A stretch of DNA of 64,000 bases from Alteromonas sp. LMIT006 (GCF_024300645.1 NZ_CP101291.1:1674001-1738000), one strand, 5' to 3'; shown: positions 26,101-34,888, counted from the first letter of the stretch. Program-made: numbers and translations. Notes: generated by a model not told the origin, from the sequence alone.

Positions 26101-29100
26101 TAGAGGGGACTGATGGGAGCGGCGTAGGCAATACGCGCCTATCACTGCGAAATAGTTTTGATGATCTGGATATCATATTAGATAAACAGGCGGCTGAATT
26201 AACCGCAAGCTCGGTTTATTTTACCAATAGTGGGCCAACACTCACACTTCAGTTTGATGAGCTGGTCAGTACGAATTTATCCACCTTGCCCAGTTTGATT
26301 AGTACTGCAAATGATCAGGTTCTTGACGTTATTGATGTCGTTGAAAATACAGACCAAGGCTATTCGATATTTGATATAACATTTACTATCCCGCACCAGC
26401 AGACGGCAGCACAGATCAAAGTAGATCTCAGTAATGCGGTCATTCAGGATGACTTCAATAATCGTTCGTTGTTTCAAGCGCCTCAAGATTATGAGTTATG
26501 TTTTCCAAATTTGATCCTACATGACATGGAAAGCAATATATTCGGCGATGATACAGCAATCCAGTTATTAGAAGGAGCGGAAGCCAAATCAATGAGCCTG
26601 TCTCTGGCTTGTCCGCCTTCCGATACGATTACCGTGCAGGTTGTCAGAGACGGTGATGATGCGATTTCGATAAATGGAAGCACAGATCGTACTACCGAAC
26701 TGACATTCACGCCGTCAAATTGGAATGAACCACAATTACTTGCACTTGAGTTATTGGATAACGATTATTTCGAAGCGGATAGAACTATTGCTCTAAGCTT
26801 TGAGTTTATTGATACAGCGTCAGATGAAATGGGTTATCAGTTGGCGCCAGGTAAAGTCATCAATTTGATGTTACAAGATGATGACTATTACTTAAGAACA
26901 GATGATCCTTATCTGGGCTTTGTGTTAGAAGAAGGCATAACGTCACCACAAATCAATGTGTCTGGAAATGCAGTAAGTGAAATTCCTACCACATTGATTT
27001 TGGAGGTCATCGGGGCTCAGTTTCTTCAACCGGTGGAAAGTTTGTTGATTAGCAAGAGTGAATCTGCCGATTTGAATGCGCAACTACTGGGCAATTCTGG
27101 CGTTAAATACGTGTTTTCAGCCGAACCGAATGGACCTACCGAAAACAATACCTCCATTCAACGGGTTGAGTTCATCGCTCAGTCTGAAGTCGTTGCGTGG
27201 TTTGATATCAAGGTTGAGCACAGTGAAGTGCTTACATCGGTGACTGAACAAGTATTGGTGGAAGGCGGTGATGCTGCAACATTAACGGTCCAATTAGATT
27301 CTCCACCCATTGAACCCACACGTTTTGCTGTTACGTCTTTTGATGAAACAGAATTAACAGTTTCGCCTGATGTTCTTGAGTTTAATGAATTTAACTGGAA
27401 TCAACCTCAACAAGTAGTCATCACTCCAGTGCAAGATATTGAACAAGATGGTGATACCAATGCATCGATTTCACTCTCTGTCAGCGATACAATAGAATAT
27501 AATCCGGAAAATGTTTATGCCCAGTATCCTGCCAAAACGTTTGAATTTAATGTGCGTCAATCAGCACTTTCTTCATTTACGGTGTCTGAACTGAACGGTC
27601 AAATAGCCGAAGGAGGACAAGCTCAATTTACAGTAGTGTTAAATGAGCCGCCGACATTACCCACAAACAGTCAAACAATCTTCATAACGACTAATAATAA
27701 TGAGGCGAACATAAGTACAGGGGAGTTATTGTTTACCTCTGATAATTGGAATGTGCCACAAACGGTCATTGTGCAAGGTACGGATGATAACAACGTCGAT
27801 GGCACGTCTAATGTGACGATCGCGATTCGCTCCGTTACGGGCTCAACATCATTACAAGGGACAAATACGTCCATCAAAACGACGGTCTCAGATAATGATA
27901 CGTGGCCTAAACCTGACTTTACTATCACAGTACCTGAATTTTATGAGGGGCTTGATCAGTTCCCTTCTTGGATGCATGAAGATATAGCGCTGAATACCAC
28001 GTTCACTGCGAAGCCAAATCAACCCACAAAAGCGACTTTCGAGGTGGTTTATGACGTAAATAATGAACGTGTTGGAAGAAAACAATGTCCGAGATATTCT
28101 GATGAATGTTCATTAATCAAAAAAGAACTCTTTACCCTTAGTGGGGGAGAATGGAATAGCTACGACTCTATCTACGTTGAGGGTCTGTCTAGCATTAATG
28201 ACGATATCTATAATGGTACAAATACTATCACTGGTGTGATTCGCTATATTGAGGGTGACCCAGTATGGGAAGGCTTTGAAAAAGAATTTACCTACCAATT
28301 AGTGGATGATGAAATAGGGTTTCAATTAACTGACTTACCTTTGCAGATTACCTCAGGAGAATCTTGGGATTTTAATGTTTATTTATCAGCATTCCGTGTG
28401 GGGGAAATGGCTGGGTTTTTCGAAAATAGACGACCGACTGAACGATACGCTGACATTCAACTGTCGACCAATGACCCACAGGTTTCGGTATCGCCTACTT
28501 CAATGAAAATTGAATCACATACTTGGGATAAAAACCGCCCATACCATAATGAAACAGATATTAGATTAACCTATATTCAAGATGGGGACGATTTGCAAGC
28601 AGGCATATTCATTAACCAGCAGGCATTAATCTTTAATACAGATAATTGGAATGTCCCTCAAATCATAGAAATCGAAACATATGGTGAGGTTGACTCTGGT
28701 CAAAGTACAATTTACGGCGTAAGTTTAAATATTGATGAAACCATAGAAAATAGAGACAGCCGATTTGATGCTTCTGATGTTATTTTTGAGGTTGCGTTGG
28801 TGAATGAGCTACCAGAGGCTTCTGATGATTCGACGCAATCAAGAACGAATAAGCCAGGTCTCATTTTATCTGAAAATATCATTTATACGTATCCGTCAGA
28901 AACTGCCTCAATTGCAGTATCTCTTAGTCAAGCACCTCAAGGAGAGGTAAGGGTAAGGGTAAATGATTTGGGTAAACAGGTTAAATTACAACTGCGCTCA
29001 ACAGGTCGTGATGGGCTAAAAGTAAAACCCAAAGACGTCATTATGTACGCTCAAAAAACACTTGGTCTTGTTGAAACGGCACTTTCTGTCACTGAGAACG

Positions 29101-32100
29101 AAACACAGATTGGATTACTGAATCCAAGTTATTCTGCCGCTGTTACCCTAGGGGATTCTAAATATAGTGACTTGTTCAGCATTACGGATAATATTTTATC
29201 GCTGAGTGCGCCATTGGACTATGAAGTAACCTCTGAACCCATTAGTCTGCCATTGTACATAACGGATTCATTTGGTAATCAGGTTACTCAAACCATTACC
29301 GTAACAGTCATTGATGCGAATGATGCGCCAGTAATAAACATATTGAATAGCTTAACAGCGGAAGAGGGGGAGTCTGTCAGTACTCGTTTTACTTATACCG
29401 ATCAAGACGGGGATACCGTTTCTGCAACGGTCAGTACACCTCCGTCCAATGGTTTGGCGTCGGTGGATGGCACGAACGTGACCTACACACCCGCAGCCAA
29501 CTTCCATGGCTCCGATAGCTTTGTTCTGACCTTAACCGATGGGAATGGTTATGAGACGACCCAAATCATCAATGTGACGGTAAACCAAGTCAACGATGCC
29601 CCGGAGGCATTTGATTTACATCGAGCGACAGAAATCGACACTGCCACAACATTTGCCTTGATAGGTAGAGATGTTGACGGTGATGTGTTGACATATGAGA
29701 TAGTATCGACACCAAACAACGGTTCTCTTGTGGTTGAACAAGGTAGCAATAAGGTCACCTACACGCCTGATAATGGCTTTAGGGGCATAGATACGTTCTC
29801 TTATCGTGTCATTGATAGTTCTGATGCAGACAATAATCAAAGTGACATCAGTAGGGTGACGATAAATGTCTCCGCAAAAACCTGGCTCAGTCAGTTAGGT
29901 GAAGATATTCTCGGTGTGCCAACACGAAGTAAATATGGTAGATCCGTGAGTTTAAGTGCCGACGGTCGCACCATGGCAATTGGCGATTTCAATGAAAGAC
30001 AGAATGGTGTTTTTACCTCTGGAACTGCCGGCCGTGTTCGTGTGTATACTTACCGTAACGATGATGAAAACTTAGGCTGGCAACAGCTTGGCGTCTTTTA
30101 TGGTGAAGAGTTAGGTGACAAAGCAGGGCATTCAGTGAGTTTAAGTGCTGACGGTCGTACGGTAGCTATTGGCGCCTATATGAATGACGGAAACGGCTTA
30201 TATTCAGGTCACGTTCGGGTATATACCTACGAAACAGGCGGAGAGAGTGCACGCTGGAAACGTTTAGGGGGAGACATTGATGGTGAGTCAACACAAGATA
30301 ATTCAGGTTGGTCTGTCAGTCTCAGTGCCGATGGTCGCACTGTTGCCATTGGTGCTCCATTTAACAGTGACAATGGTCGCAGCGCGGGCCATGTACGCGT
30401 ATATTCTTATCATGCAAAAGAGTGGCAACAACTGGGGGCAGATATCGATGGTGAAGCGGAAGGAGACCGTTCAGGTTACTCAGTGAGTTTAGGTGCCGAT
30501 GGTCGAACACTGGCGATTGGTGCGCCTTACCATGACGGCAATGGATCATCTTCAGGTCAAACACGCATTTACCGCTATAATTACAAGTTGTTTGGTTGGG
30601 AGCAGCTGGGCACAGATATTAACGGTGAAGCAGAAGGTGATCAATCGGGTCATTCAGTGAGCTTAAGCGCTGATGGTCTCACGGTGGCGATTGGAGCGCC
30701 GTATAATGGCCAAGCACTCGAAACACCATTTGATCCCTCATCTTCAGGACATGTTCGCGTTTATCGCTATCACAACGAGACGCTTGCATGGGAGCAGTTG
30801 GGTATAGATATCCATGGTGACAGGTATGCAGCAGAGCAAGGGGATATGCGTGAAGGAAAGCAACTTGGTGACGCGTCATTTGGTCACTCTGTTAGTATAA
30901 GTGCCGATGGGCAAAAGGTCGCAGTCGGCGCAACGGAATATTTTTATCAACATGAGAATGAGATTATAACCTTTGGACATGGTCAAGTTAGGGTGTACGA
31001 GTACAACACAGAGCGTGAAACGCCCGAGTGGCATCAAGTGTCAAGTCGAGAGGCACATGTTGGTTTGAATACCTCCATCAATTTAAGTGGCGATGGCAGT
31101 ACAGTGGCAGTAGGAGCGCCATATGATTATGGGCTTAGACCTTGCTTACAGACTGCAAGTATCATGAACTGGGAAGACTGTCCTCCTGCTTCAAATGACC
31201 CTTGGTATTTACAAAGTTCTGTAGGTGCTTATCGGTTGAAAGATACGGCCCCAGTTGCCATAGCGCAATCTCTTACGACAAATGAAGGGGCTGCTATTGA
31301 TATCACATTAACAGGCACAGATGGGGATGGAGATAGTCTTCGTTTTACGGTCGATGACTCAACCCTTGAGCAGAACGCGATATTGACGGCTAAGGAAGGA
31401 GAAGAAAACACATATATCCTTACTCCAACGGCGTACTTCCATGGGGAGTTAATATTTACCTTTACCGCTCGAGACGGCAGATCAAACAGTATGCCTGCTA
31501 GTGTAATCGTAACGGTGAATGCGTTAGATAATGCTGTGGATGACGGTGTTGTGTATGGTTTTAATTCAGCCGATTCCGCTAGTGTTGGTGTCGAAGATAC
31601 TTCTCAAGTATTAACGATGCCAAGTGTGGATAGAGATGGCCAAACATTGGTATATGATATTGTGACGCAGCCAACCAATGGTGTAATTTCGGTAAATGGT
31701 CATGTGTTCACATACACACCAAACACGAATGCGTTTGGAGAAGACAGTTTCACATACGCTGTTACAGATAATCCTGCAGATGAAACACGCTCCGTCACAC
31801 AAACTGCATATATAGTTGTGACGTCAGTCAATGATGCACCGTATTCAATACCCATTCCTGAACAAGCGTTTACGCCAGGAGATTATCTTGAATTTAATGT
31901 AGTCGATTTTTTTGGTGACGAGGATGCTAATGATGAATTGGCTTTTACTTTCGCCAACCAACCTATGCTTAATTTAGAAATCATAGACGGTGTGATTAGC
32001 GGATATGTTGATACTGAAGAAAGTTTCTCAGTGACTGTGACTGCAACGGATAGTCAAGGTCTCTCAGTGTCGGCAGAAATACGGTTTGTGAGTCGTTTTG

Positions 32101-32108
32101 CACAATGA
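23118..32108 (+). CDS. Giant (2996 aa) multidomain surface lipoprotein with Calx-beta-like, cadherin-like and FG-GAP propeller regions
   Basis: It starts with a lipoprotein signal (L-L-T-G-C, Cys20), so it is anchored to a membrane. Residues 20-1100 are a large unassigned beta-rich region with scattered Cys. About 1180-1600 holds Calx-beta-like units (E-G-G-x-A-x-F/L-T-V-x-L, then F-x-x-x-N-W-N-x-P-Q-x-V), with a related unit near 1850. About 2065-2255 are cadherin/VCBS-like domains (N-D-A-P, T-Y-T-P-A-A-N-F-H-G-x-D-S-F). Residues 2255-2705 carry seven copies of S-V-S-L-S-A-D-G-R-T-x-A-I-G-A (about 2275, 2338, 2398, 2455, 2513, 2591, 2653), the FG-GAP pattern expected of a seven-bladed propeller. 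About 2708-2996 are further cadherin-like domains, the last of dystroglycan type. Probably an adhesion or matrix protein; no catalytic motif is seen. Confidence 0.8.
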   Translation: MKHFLLIFTLFVVTILLTGCRDNFYVEIECKSCLDKSGNVDGRSTDGQGVFAIYMISDGNVVDARYFTEDGNETSDLFTAFGNEHFLPEYLLDEGEARNSFNRSKRLYPFRNLPGDDYLDVETSKALVPSQMPSADDNNYDVTRNIAKNTSAFRFTIPFGSKIYDDGDEEFQTAFGNGYVSLDNPIDKVIVVTPLGGVFASQCVPYRDFFQSMNPSNRFKDVICNNFSHTYLYDPIYYISSSATDQLDGLAGEAFFLAFLYNPGSFVPFIKTTNYRVSNIDQLNAFPPYNLRSYTYYDGLEKLQELTGSNDFKNIVIKSDIPFTVYAIDELTSPNIATPLECLVQEGKISNLAINDEQTLLTLNTSVKISPYIVLNEFKKNSSLSRIEEVQILSHVSNANGEPYYASFEGINLFELCTNQNCDPMTIKPYSYSENGFYLHDLYSDESMTIEDNCQSNSISDIALYGKYSNNTVNRVGETVRIQVDFTFPTKVSPSGRNNFSDHSITFSIGEQVVTAFGDEIITDGLSTEQIENNYISGMVFAFTVTEDMYSEDGIQFNDSRDELYFDKRYVSFNLRQFERAIPMHDSLTIASNNVSIMPEVNAPSVLEYQAILSQEMHVSPNFKLDDNQSTANAKGSGPYWSEGRLSSAIYETAIDILPWQNNTTLSYRVHFSDEISGLDTDDFQLVDINGQASAAILEVRPATLTGAATRSQKTSSDRYIVTIGEFSGQTAFKLVLKDDATFYSSVGGREIEGVVENYSNMDFYELPGSIIRFNDALDTPKLGELITSDSFYPNGVPTEVNMSLNTILPTFIPSRDHFEIIILLKDGTSFSKLEQDIQLSITPTYDVWLEEFPHFYNLKIDLSSLAQANIDFANLTVFVNTENTQPLMTKWGISHLNAIGSTVNITAPTVDNIRLHSVDNSQVTFALDTSESVYIKNTEDFLQCCQLQTAAGTILPLALTGLNEGTTFLLQADVSDLSHNERLTFSLEQWNFPLEGTDGSGVGNTRLSLRNSFDDLDIILDKQAAELTASSVYFTNSGPTLTLQFDELVSTNLSTLPSLISTANDQVLDVIDVVENTDQGYSIFDITFTIPHQQTAAQIKVDLSNAVIQDDFNNRSLFQAPQDYELCFPNLILHDMESNIFGDDTAIQLLEGAEAKSMSLSLACPPSDTITVQVVRDGDDAISINGSTDRTTELTFTPSNWNEPQLLALELLDNDYFEADRTIALSFEFIDTASDEMGYQLAPGKVINLMLQDDDYYLRTDDPYLGFVLEEGITSPQINVSGNAVSEIPTTLILEVIGAQFLQPVESLLISKSESADLNAQLLGNSGVKYVFSAEPNGPTENNTSIQRVEFIAQSEVVAWFDIKVEHSEVLTSVTEQVLVEGGDAATLTVQLDSPPIEPTRFAVTSFDETELTVSPDVLEFNEFNWNQPQQVVITPVQDIEQDGDTNASISLSVSDTIEYNPENVYAQYPAKTFEFNVRQSALSSFTVSELNGQIAEGGQAQFTVVLNEPPTLPTNSQTIFITTNNNEANISTGELLFTSDNWNVPQTVIVQGTDDNNVDGTSNVTIAIRSVTGSTSLQGTNTSIKTTVSDNDTWPKPDFTITVPEFYEGLDQFPSWMHEDIALNTTFTAKPNQPTKATFEVVYDVNNERVGRKQCPRYSDECSLIKKELFTLSGGEWNSYDSIYVEGLSSINDDIYNGTNTITGVIRYIEGDPVWEGFEKEFTYQLVDDEIGFQLTDLPLQITSGESWDFNVYLSAFRVGEMAGFFENRRPTERYADIQLSTNDPQVSVSPTSMKIESHTWDKNRPYHNETDIRLTYIQDGDDLQAGIFINQQALIFNTDNWNVPQIIEIETYGEVDSGQSTIYGVSLNIDETIENRDSRFDASDVIFEVALVNELPEASDDSTQSRTNKPGLILSENIIYTYPSETASIAVSLSQAPQGEVRVRVNDLGKQVKLQLRSTGRDGLKVKPKDVIMYAQKTLGLVETALSVTENETQIGLLNPSYSAAVTLGDSKYSDLFSITDNILSLSAPLDYEVTSEPISLPLYITDSFGNQVTQTITVTVIDANDAPVINILNSLTAEEGESVSTRFTYTDQDGDTVSATVSTPPSNGLASVDGTNVTYTPAANFHGSDSFVLTLTDGNGYETTQIINVTVNQVNDAPEAFDLHRATEIDTATTFALIGRDVDGDVLTYEIVSTPNNGSLVVEQGSNKVTYTPDNGFRGIDTFSYRVIDSSDADNNQSDISRVTINVSAKTWLSQLGEDILGVPTRSKYGRSVSLSADGRTMAIGDFNERQNGVFTSGTAGRVRVYTYRNDDENLGWQQLGVFYGEELGDKAGHSVSLSADGRTVAIGAYMNDGNGLYSGHVRVYTYETGGESARWKRLGGDIDGESTQDNSGWSVSLSADGRTVAIGAPFNSDNGRSAGHVRVYSYHAKEWQQLGADIDGEAEGDRSGYSVSLGADGRTLAIGAPYHDGNGSSSGQTRIYRYNYKLFGWEQLGTDINGEAEGDQSGHSVSLSADGLTVAIGAPYNGQALETPFDPSSSGHVRVYRYHNETLAWEQLGIDIHGDRYAAEQGDMREGKQLGDASFGHSVSISADGQKVAVGATEYFYQHENEIITFGHGQVRVYEYNTERETPEWHQVSSREAHVGLNTSINLSGDGSTVAVGAPYDYGLRPCLQTASIMNWEDCPPASNDPWYLQSSVGAYRLKDTAPVAIAQSLTTNEGAAIDITLTGTDGDGDSLRFTVDDSTLEQNAILTAKEGEENTYILTPTAYFHGELIFTFTARDGRSNSMPASVIVTVNALDNAVDDGVVYGFNSADSASVGVEDTSQVLTMPSVDRDGQTLVYDIVTQPTNGVISVNGHVFTYTPNTNAFGEDSFTYAVTDNPADETRSVTQTAYIVVTSVNDAPYSIPIPEQAFTPGDYLEFNVVDFFGDEDANDELAFTFANQPMLNLEIIDGVISGYVDTEESFSVTVTATDSQGLSVSAEIRFVSRFAQ

Positions 32109-32136
32109 ACACTGAGCAATAGACGGTAAGTTTACA

Positions 32137-32203
32137 CAATAAAGCCAATTTTAAACGGGCCGCCAAAGCGATTGCTGAATTGGAGCGAGAGGGAGGGTAG
32201 CCG
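32137..32203 (+). repeat. 67-bp perfect direct repeat, right copy
   Basis: Identical to 22022-22088. Here it is a stranded 3' gene end beginning 28 bases after the stop of the giant gene; the reading frame it belongs to is not open upstream. A terminator follows 11 bases later, where the original operon presumably ended. Confidence 0.95.
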
Positions 32204-32214
32204 GTGTCGATAAG

Positions 32215-32240
32215 ACTAGCCTAGCCACTCGGCTAGTTTT
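32215..32240 (+). terminator. Probable original terminator of the curli-like operon
   Basis: ACTAGCC, nine-base loop, GGCTAGT, then TTT. It lies just downstream of the right copy of the direct repeat, so before the 10-kb segment arrived it would have followed the HEAT gene stop by about 30 bases. Confidence 0.6.
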
Positions 32241-32249
32241 GCGGTGGTA

Positions 32250-32282
32250 CAGTAGCGCTGTGGAGATGTTTTTTCTACGATT
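32250..32282 (+). repeat. 33-bp segment similar to the end of the first repeat-protein unit
   Basis: CAGTAGCG, nine variable bases, then TGTTTTTTCTACGATT. The same two blocks with the same spacing occur at 10370-10402 in the terminator of the first repeat-protein gene; 27 of 33 positions agree. The two transcription units that share a promoter therefore also share sequence at their far ends. Confidence 0.6.
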
Positions 32283-32318
32283 GTTCTATGAGATTTAACC
32301 ATCAAATAAGGAAATCAA

Positions 32319-32546
32319 TTGAAAGACATCAGAACCACTCTCAGCTGCAGAGAAAGACAAATCGCTCAACTAAAAACCATGGGAATGACCAACCGTGAAA
32401 TCGCCCACGAACTAGCTATTGGCGAGCGCACAGTACGATTTCATATTCATAACATTTATCGGAAACTCAAGGTCCCCAATACTCTGACACTCAACTATGT
32501 GTACGGCGATCAGTTTCGGCCTATCTATCCGCAGTATCTTAGCTGA
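32319..32546 (+). CDS. Stand-alone LuxR-type HTH protein 1
   Basis: A 75-aa protein consisting almost wholly of a GerE/LuxR HTH: L-S-C-R-E-R-Q-I-A-Q-L, T-N-R-E-I-A-H-E-L and E-R-T-V-R-F-H-I-H-N-I-Y-R-K-L, with no receiver or ligand domain. It starts at TTG 32319 with TAAGGA six bases upstream; starting at an internal ATG would cut into the domain. It is one of three similar small proteins within 3 kb. Such HTH-only proteins bind DNA constitutively or are controlled by protein partners. Its targets are unknown; adjacency to the operon end makes the surface genes candidates. A terminator follows. Confidence 0.75.
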   Translation: MKDIRTTLSCRERQIAQLKTMGMTNREIAHELAIGERTVRFHIHNIYRKLKVPNTLTLNYVYGDQFRPIYPQYLS

Positions 32547-32575
32547 ATTAAACCTATATAACGTCTCCCAGCTTG

Positions 32576-32606
32576 AACGCTACAGAATGTTGTCGTAGCG
32601 TTTTTT
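32576..32606 (+). terminator. Terminator between the first HTH protein and hipB
   Basis: AACGCTAC, 11-base loop, GTAGCGTT and a run of six T. Confidence 0.75.
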
Positions 32607-32607
32607 C

Positions 32608-32635
32608 TTGTATACGCTATATAAATCCCTATAAT
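32608..32635 (+). promoter_or_regulatory. Candidate hipBA promoter with an imperfect dyad over the -10
   Basis: TTGTAT, 16-bp spacer, consensus TATAAT, about 40 bp before the hipB start. AATCCC and GGGTT flank the -10 as an imperfect inverted repeat (32624-32641), a plausible autoregulatory HipB operator. Compare the TATCC-N8-GGATA operators known in E. coli. Confidence 0.45.
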
Positions 32636-32673
32636 TGGGTTATTGATTAATAAATACCTAAATATGGTGATTT

Positions 32674-32964
32674 ATGTCCGAGGTGGAATACGCGAAAGTG
32701 TTACTAGGAAAACTCATTAAACACACCCGTGCTACACAAATGGATCAACATGAATTGGCACTGCGAACTGGGACAAGCAAAAATACCATTAGTCGTTTAG
32801 AGCTTGGCCAAGGGGTAAATGTTGATATCTTATTGGCTGTTTTAGACCACTTAGAACTGCTCGCTCCATTTGTGGCAAACGTTGAAGAGCAATATGCATT
32901 AGTTAAAAATAATCCGCAACGAAGTTCTTCTAAGGTAGAGAAGGAGTTGCCGAATGACTTCTAG
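32674..32964 (+). CDS. hipB: HipB-like antitoxin / XRE-family repressor
   Basis: A 96-aa protein with a Cro/C1-type HTH in residues 8-65: T-Q-M-D-Q-H-E-L-A-L-R-T-G-T-S then N-T-I-S-R-L-E-L-G. The hydrophilic tail ends in basic and acidic residues, as in HipB antitoxins, where the tail contacts toxin or promotes proteolysis. Its end overlaps the start of the HipA-like gene by 11 bases, the usual antitoxin-first order. Expected to neutralise the kinase and repress the shared promoter. Confidence 0.8.
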   Translation: MSEVEYAKVLLGKLIKHTRATQMDQHELALRTGTSKNTISRLELGQGVNVDILLAVLDHLELLAPFVANVEEQYALVKNNPQRSSSKVEKELPNDF

Positions 32965-34168
32965 AGCGTATGTTTTTATTGATGGCTTGGAAGATAAGCC
33001 CGTCATCTGTGGCATTGTCGAGCTCGATCCTATCGCTAAATTAGGCAAATTCCGCTATGGTAAATCTTATCAGCAACGTGAAGATGCTTTCCCGCTTGAT
33101 CCGATACATTTACCTCTTACCGAGGAGCAAATCATAACCCGAGTAAATCATGGTATGTTTGGTGTTATTTTAGATGCGGGTGCTGATAGTTGGGGACGTA
33201 AACTCATTTATGCTCTACATTCAACAAAACCGAAGAATGATTTAGAGCTTGTGATGGCCGGTTCTGGTATGGGTGTTGGTGCCCTCACATTTAGTTTGTC
33301 GAGAACGGCCAGTAAATCAAAACACAACAAAAACTCCCTCGAAGATATGGCAATCTTGTTGCAAGGTAAACAGGCTATATTAGCAGATCAGGCTCTATCT
33401 GATGAAGTCAAAAAATCGTTTCAGTTTGGCTCTAGCTTAGGAGGTGCAAGACCTAAAACGACTGTTATGGAGGACAAAATTAGTTATCTTGCGAAATTTA
33501 ATCGCACTGATGACCTCTTTAATGTATGTCGTGTTGAGCATGCTTGCATGAAAATGCTATCAGAGTTAACAGACCTAAATGTGCGGGTTGCGAACACACG
33601 GTTGCTTAATAATCACGATGAAGATATTTTACTGGTCGAGCGTTTTGACTGTTTAGAGAGTCGACCGACTCATCATCTTTTGAGTGCGAATTCATTGATT
33701 AATCAAATGAAGGTCACGGAGCAGTCCAGTACAACTTTCTACAGCTATGGCGCTTTAGCGGAATTTAACATGAAATATGGTGCTGAACCGAAAGATTCCC
33801 ATGAATTGTTCGCTCGCATGATATTTAATATTTGTATGGGCAATACGGATGATCATTCGCGAAATCACGCTTTCCTATATTCATTCAAGAACAAACATTG
33901 GCGATTATCTAAAGCGTATGACGTGTTGCCCATCAACAATACAAGACAGCATGGTATTGGCATTGGTGCTCAAGGCAGATTAGGTAGTATTGACAATGCT
34001 ATGTCCCAGGCGAAGCGTTTTGGACTCAATAGTAGAAAGGCAAAAGCCATTGCAAATATGGTTGTGGAACTGACGTCGGAATGGGCCTTTTATTTTGGCA
34101 ATAACGGTGTTTCAGAGTTGGACATCGAAGTATTAAAAGGGGTTGTCCCAGACTCTAGTAGACCCTAA
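32954..34168 (+). CDS. hipA: HipA-family serine/threonine kinase toxin
   Basis: A 404-aa HipA-fold kinase. Visible landmarks: G-S-S-L-G-G-A-R-P-K-T (the Gly-rich loop with the autophosphorylated Ser in HipA proteins), Y-L-A-K-F-N (ATP-contacting Lys), E-H-A-C-M-K, I-L-L-V-E-R-F-D, the catalytic loop N-T-D-D-H-S-R-N-H and the metal-binding A-Y-D-V-L-P. E. coli HipA (440 aa) phosphorylates glutamyl-tRNA synthetase and induces persistence; the target of this homologue is not known. All kinase residues I can check are present, so it is probably active. It is coupled to hipB and flanked by stand-alone LuxR-type HTH genes. Confidence 0.85.
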   Translation: MTSRAYVFIDGLEDKPVICGIVELDPIAKLGKFRYGKSYQQREDAFPLDPIHLPLTEEQIITRVNHGMFGVILDAGADSWGRKLIYALHSTKPKNDLELVMAGSGMGVGALTFSLSRTASKSKHNKNSLEDMAILLQGKQAILADQALSDEVKKSFQFGSSLGGARPKTTVMEDKISYLAKFNRTDDLFNVCRVEHACMKMLSELTDLNVRVANTRLLNNHDEDILLVERFDCLESRPTHHLLSANSLINQMKVTEQSSTTFYSYGALAEFNMKYGAEPKDSHELFARMIFNICMGNTDDHSRNHAFLYSFKNKHWRLSKAYDVLPINNTRQHGIGIGAQGRLGSIDNAMSQAKRFGLNSRKAKAIANMVVELTSEWAFYFGNNGVSELDIEVLKGVVPDSSRP

Positions 34169-34465
34169 TATGGCTTTTCTTGTATCAAATATATTAACTG
34201 ACTAACACAGTTCCATCTCATCTCCTACAACCAAGGTCTACTCAGTCCCCCAAAAGTGTAGACTAACTCCCCCGACCACCTAGCCGAAGGGATAGTTCCA
34301 ATATTAAATTAACCTTATTAATATAATGAAAACAATAGTTTGTAAATATACATTAGTTTCTTAAGTCTTTCGACCAGTGGCACAAAATCCTTCTTAGCCT
34401 AAGCTTATTACACGTCGTCTAGACGTAATTAATTTAAAACTTTTAGCAACGCATAGGAGAAATTT

Positions 34466-34678
34466 ATGCACACAACTATTCATATACTTTCCAAACGGGA
34501 ACAAGAAGTCGCAAAACAAATTGCATTGGGAAAAACCAATCGAGATATCGGTGATTCTTTGTATATTTCTGAACGCACCGTAAAATTTCATTGTGCCAAT
34601 ATTTACAAAAAATTAAAGATTGCTAATCGCAGCACGCTCATTTCTCGTTACGCCGATCAAATCCGTCAATTACACTGA
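34466..34678 (+). CDS. Stand-alone LuxR-type HTH protein 2
   Basis: A 70-aa HTH-only protein: L-S-K-R-E-Q-E-V-A, T-N-R-D-I-G-D-S-L, E-R-T-V-K-F-H-C-A-N-I-Y-K-K-L. ATG is preceded by AGGAGA at five bases. The 297-bp gap before it contains two short palindromes (CTTAGCCTAAG at 34393-34403 and CGTCTAGACG at 34416-34425) that could be operators. It is closest in sequence to HTH protein 1. Confidence 0.78.
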   Translation: MHTTIHILSKREQEVAKQIALGKTNRDIGDSLYISERTVKFHCANIYKKLKIANRSTLISRYADQIRQLH

Positions 34679-34888
34679 TTCAAATTTTCCACAAATCGTG
34701 TAAGCGGATCGTGCATTACCGCTTCACATAATTCTGTCACCCTAAAGAGTAAATAAAGAAAAATGTCCGTTTGGTGATAGTTTTTGTCCGTTAGAGAAAA
34801 GAAATAAATCTTTGCAATATTAATTTATTGTCTACGCTATAAAAGAAATTAAAAACTAAGGAAATATTAGGTTAAGGAAGAAGTAAAA

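Noticed and set aside
23118-32108. Giant protein as an RTX adhesin secreted by a type I system
   Set aside because: It has a lipoprotein signal and no GGxGxDxxx nonapeptides, and no ABC/membrane-fusion genes are nearby.
22089-32136. Repeat-flanked block as a classical transposon or integrative element
   Set aside because: No transposase, integrase, terminal inverted repeats or tRNA target is visible; only the 67-bp direct repeats are.
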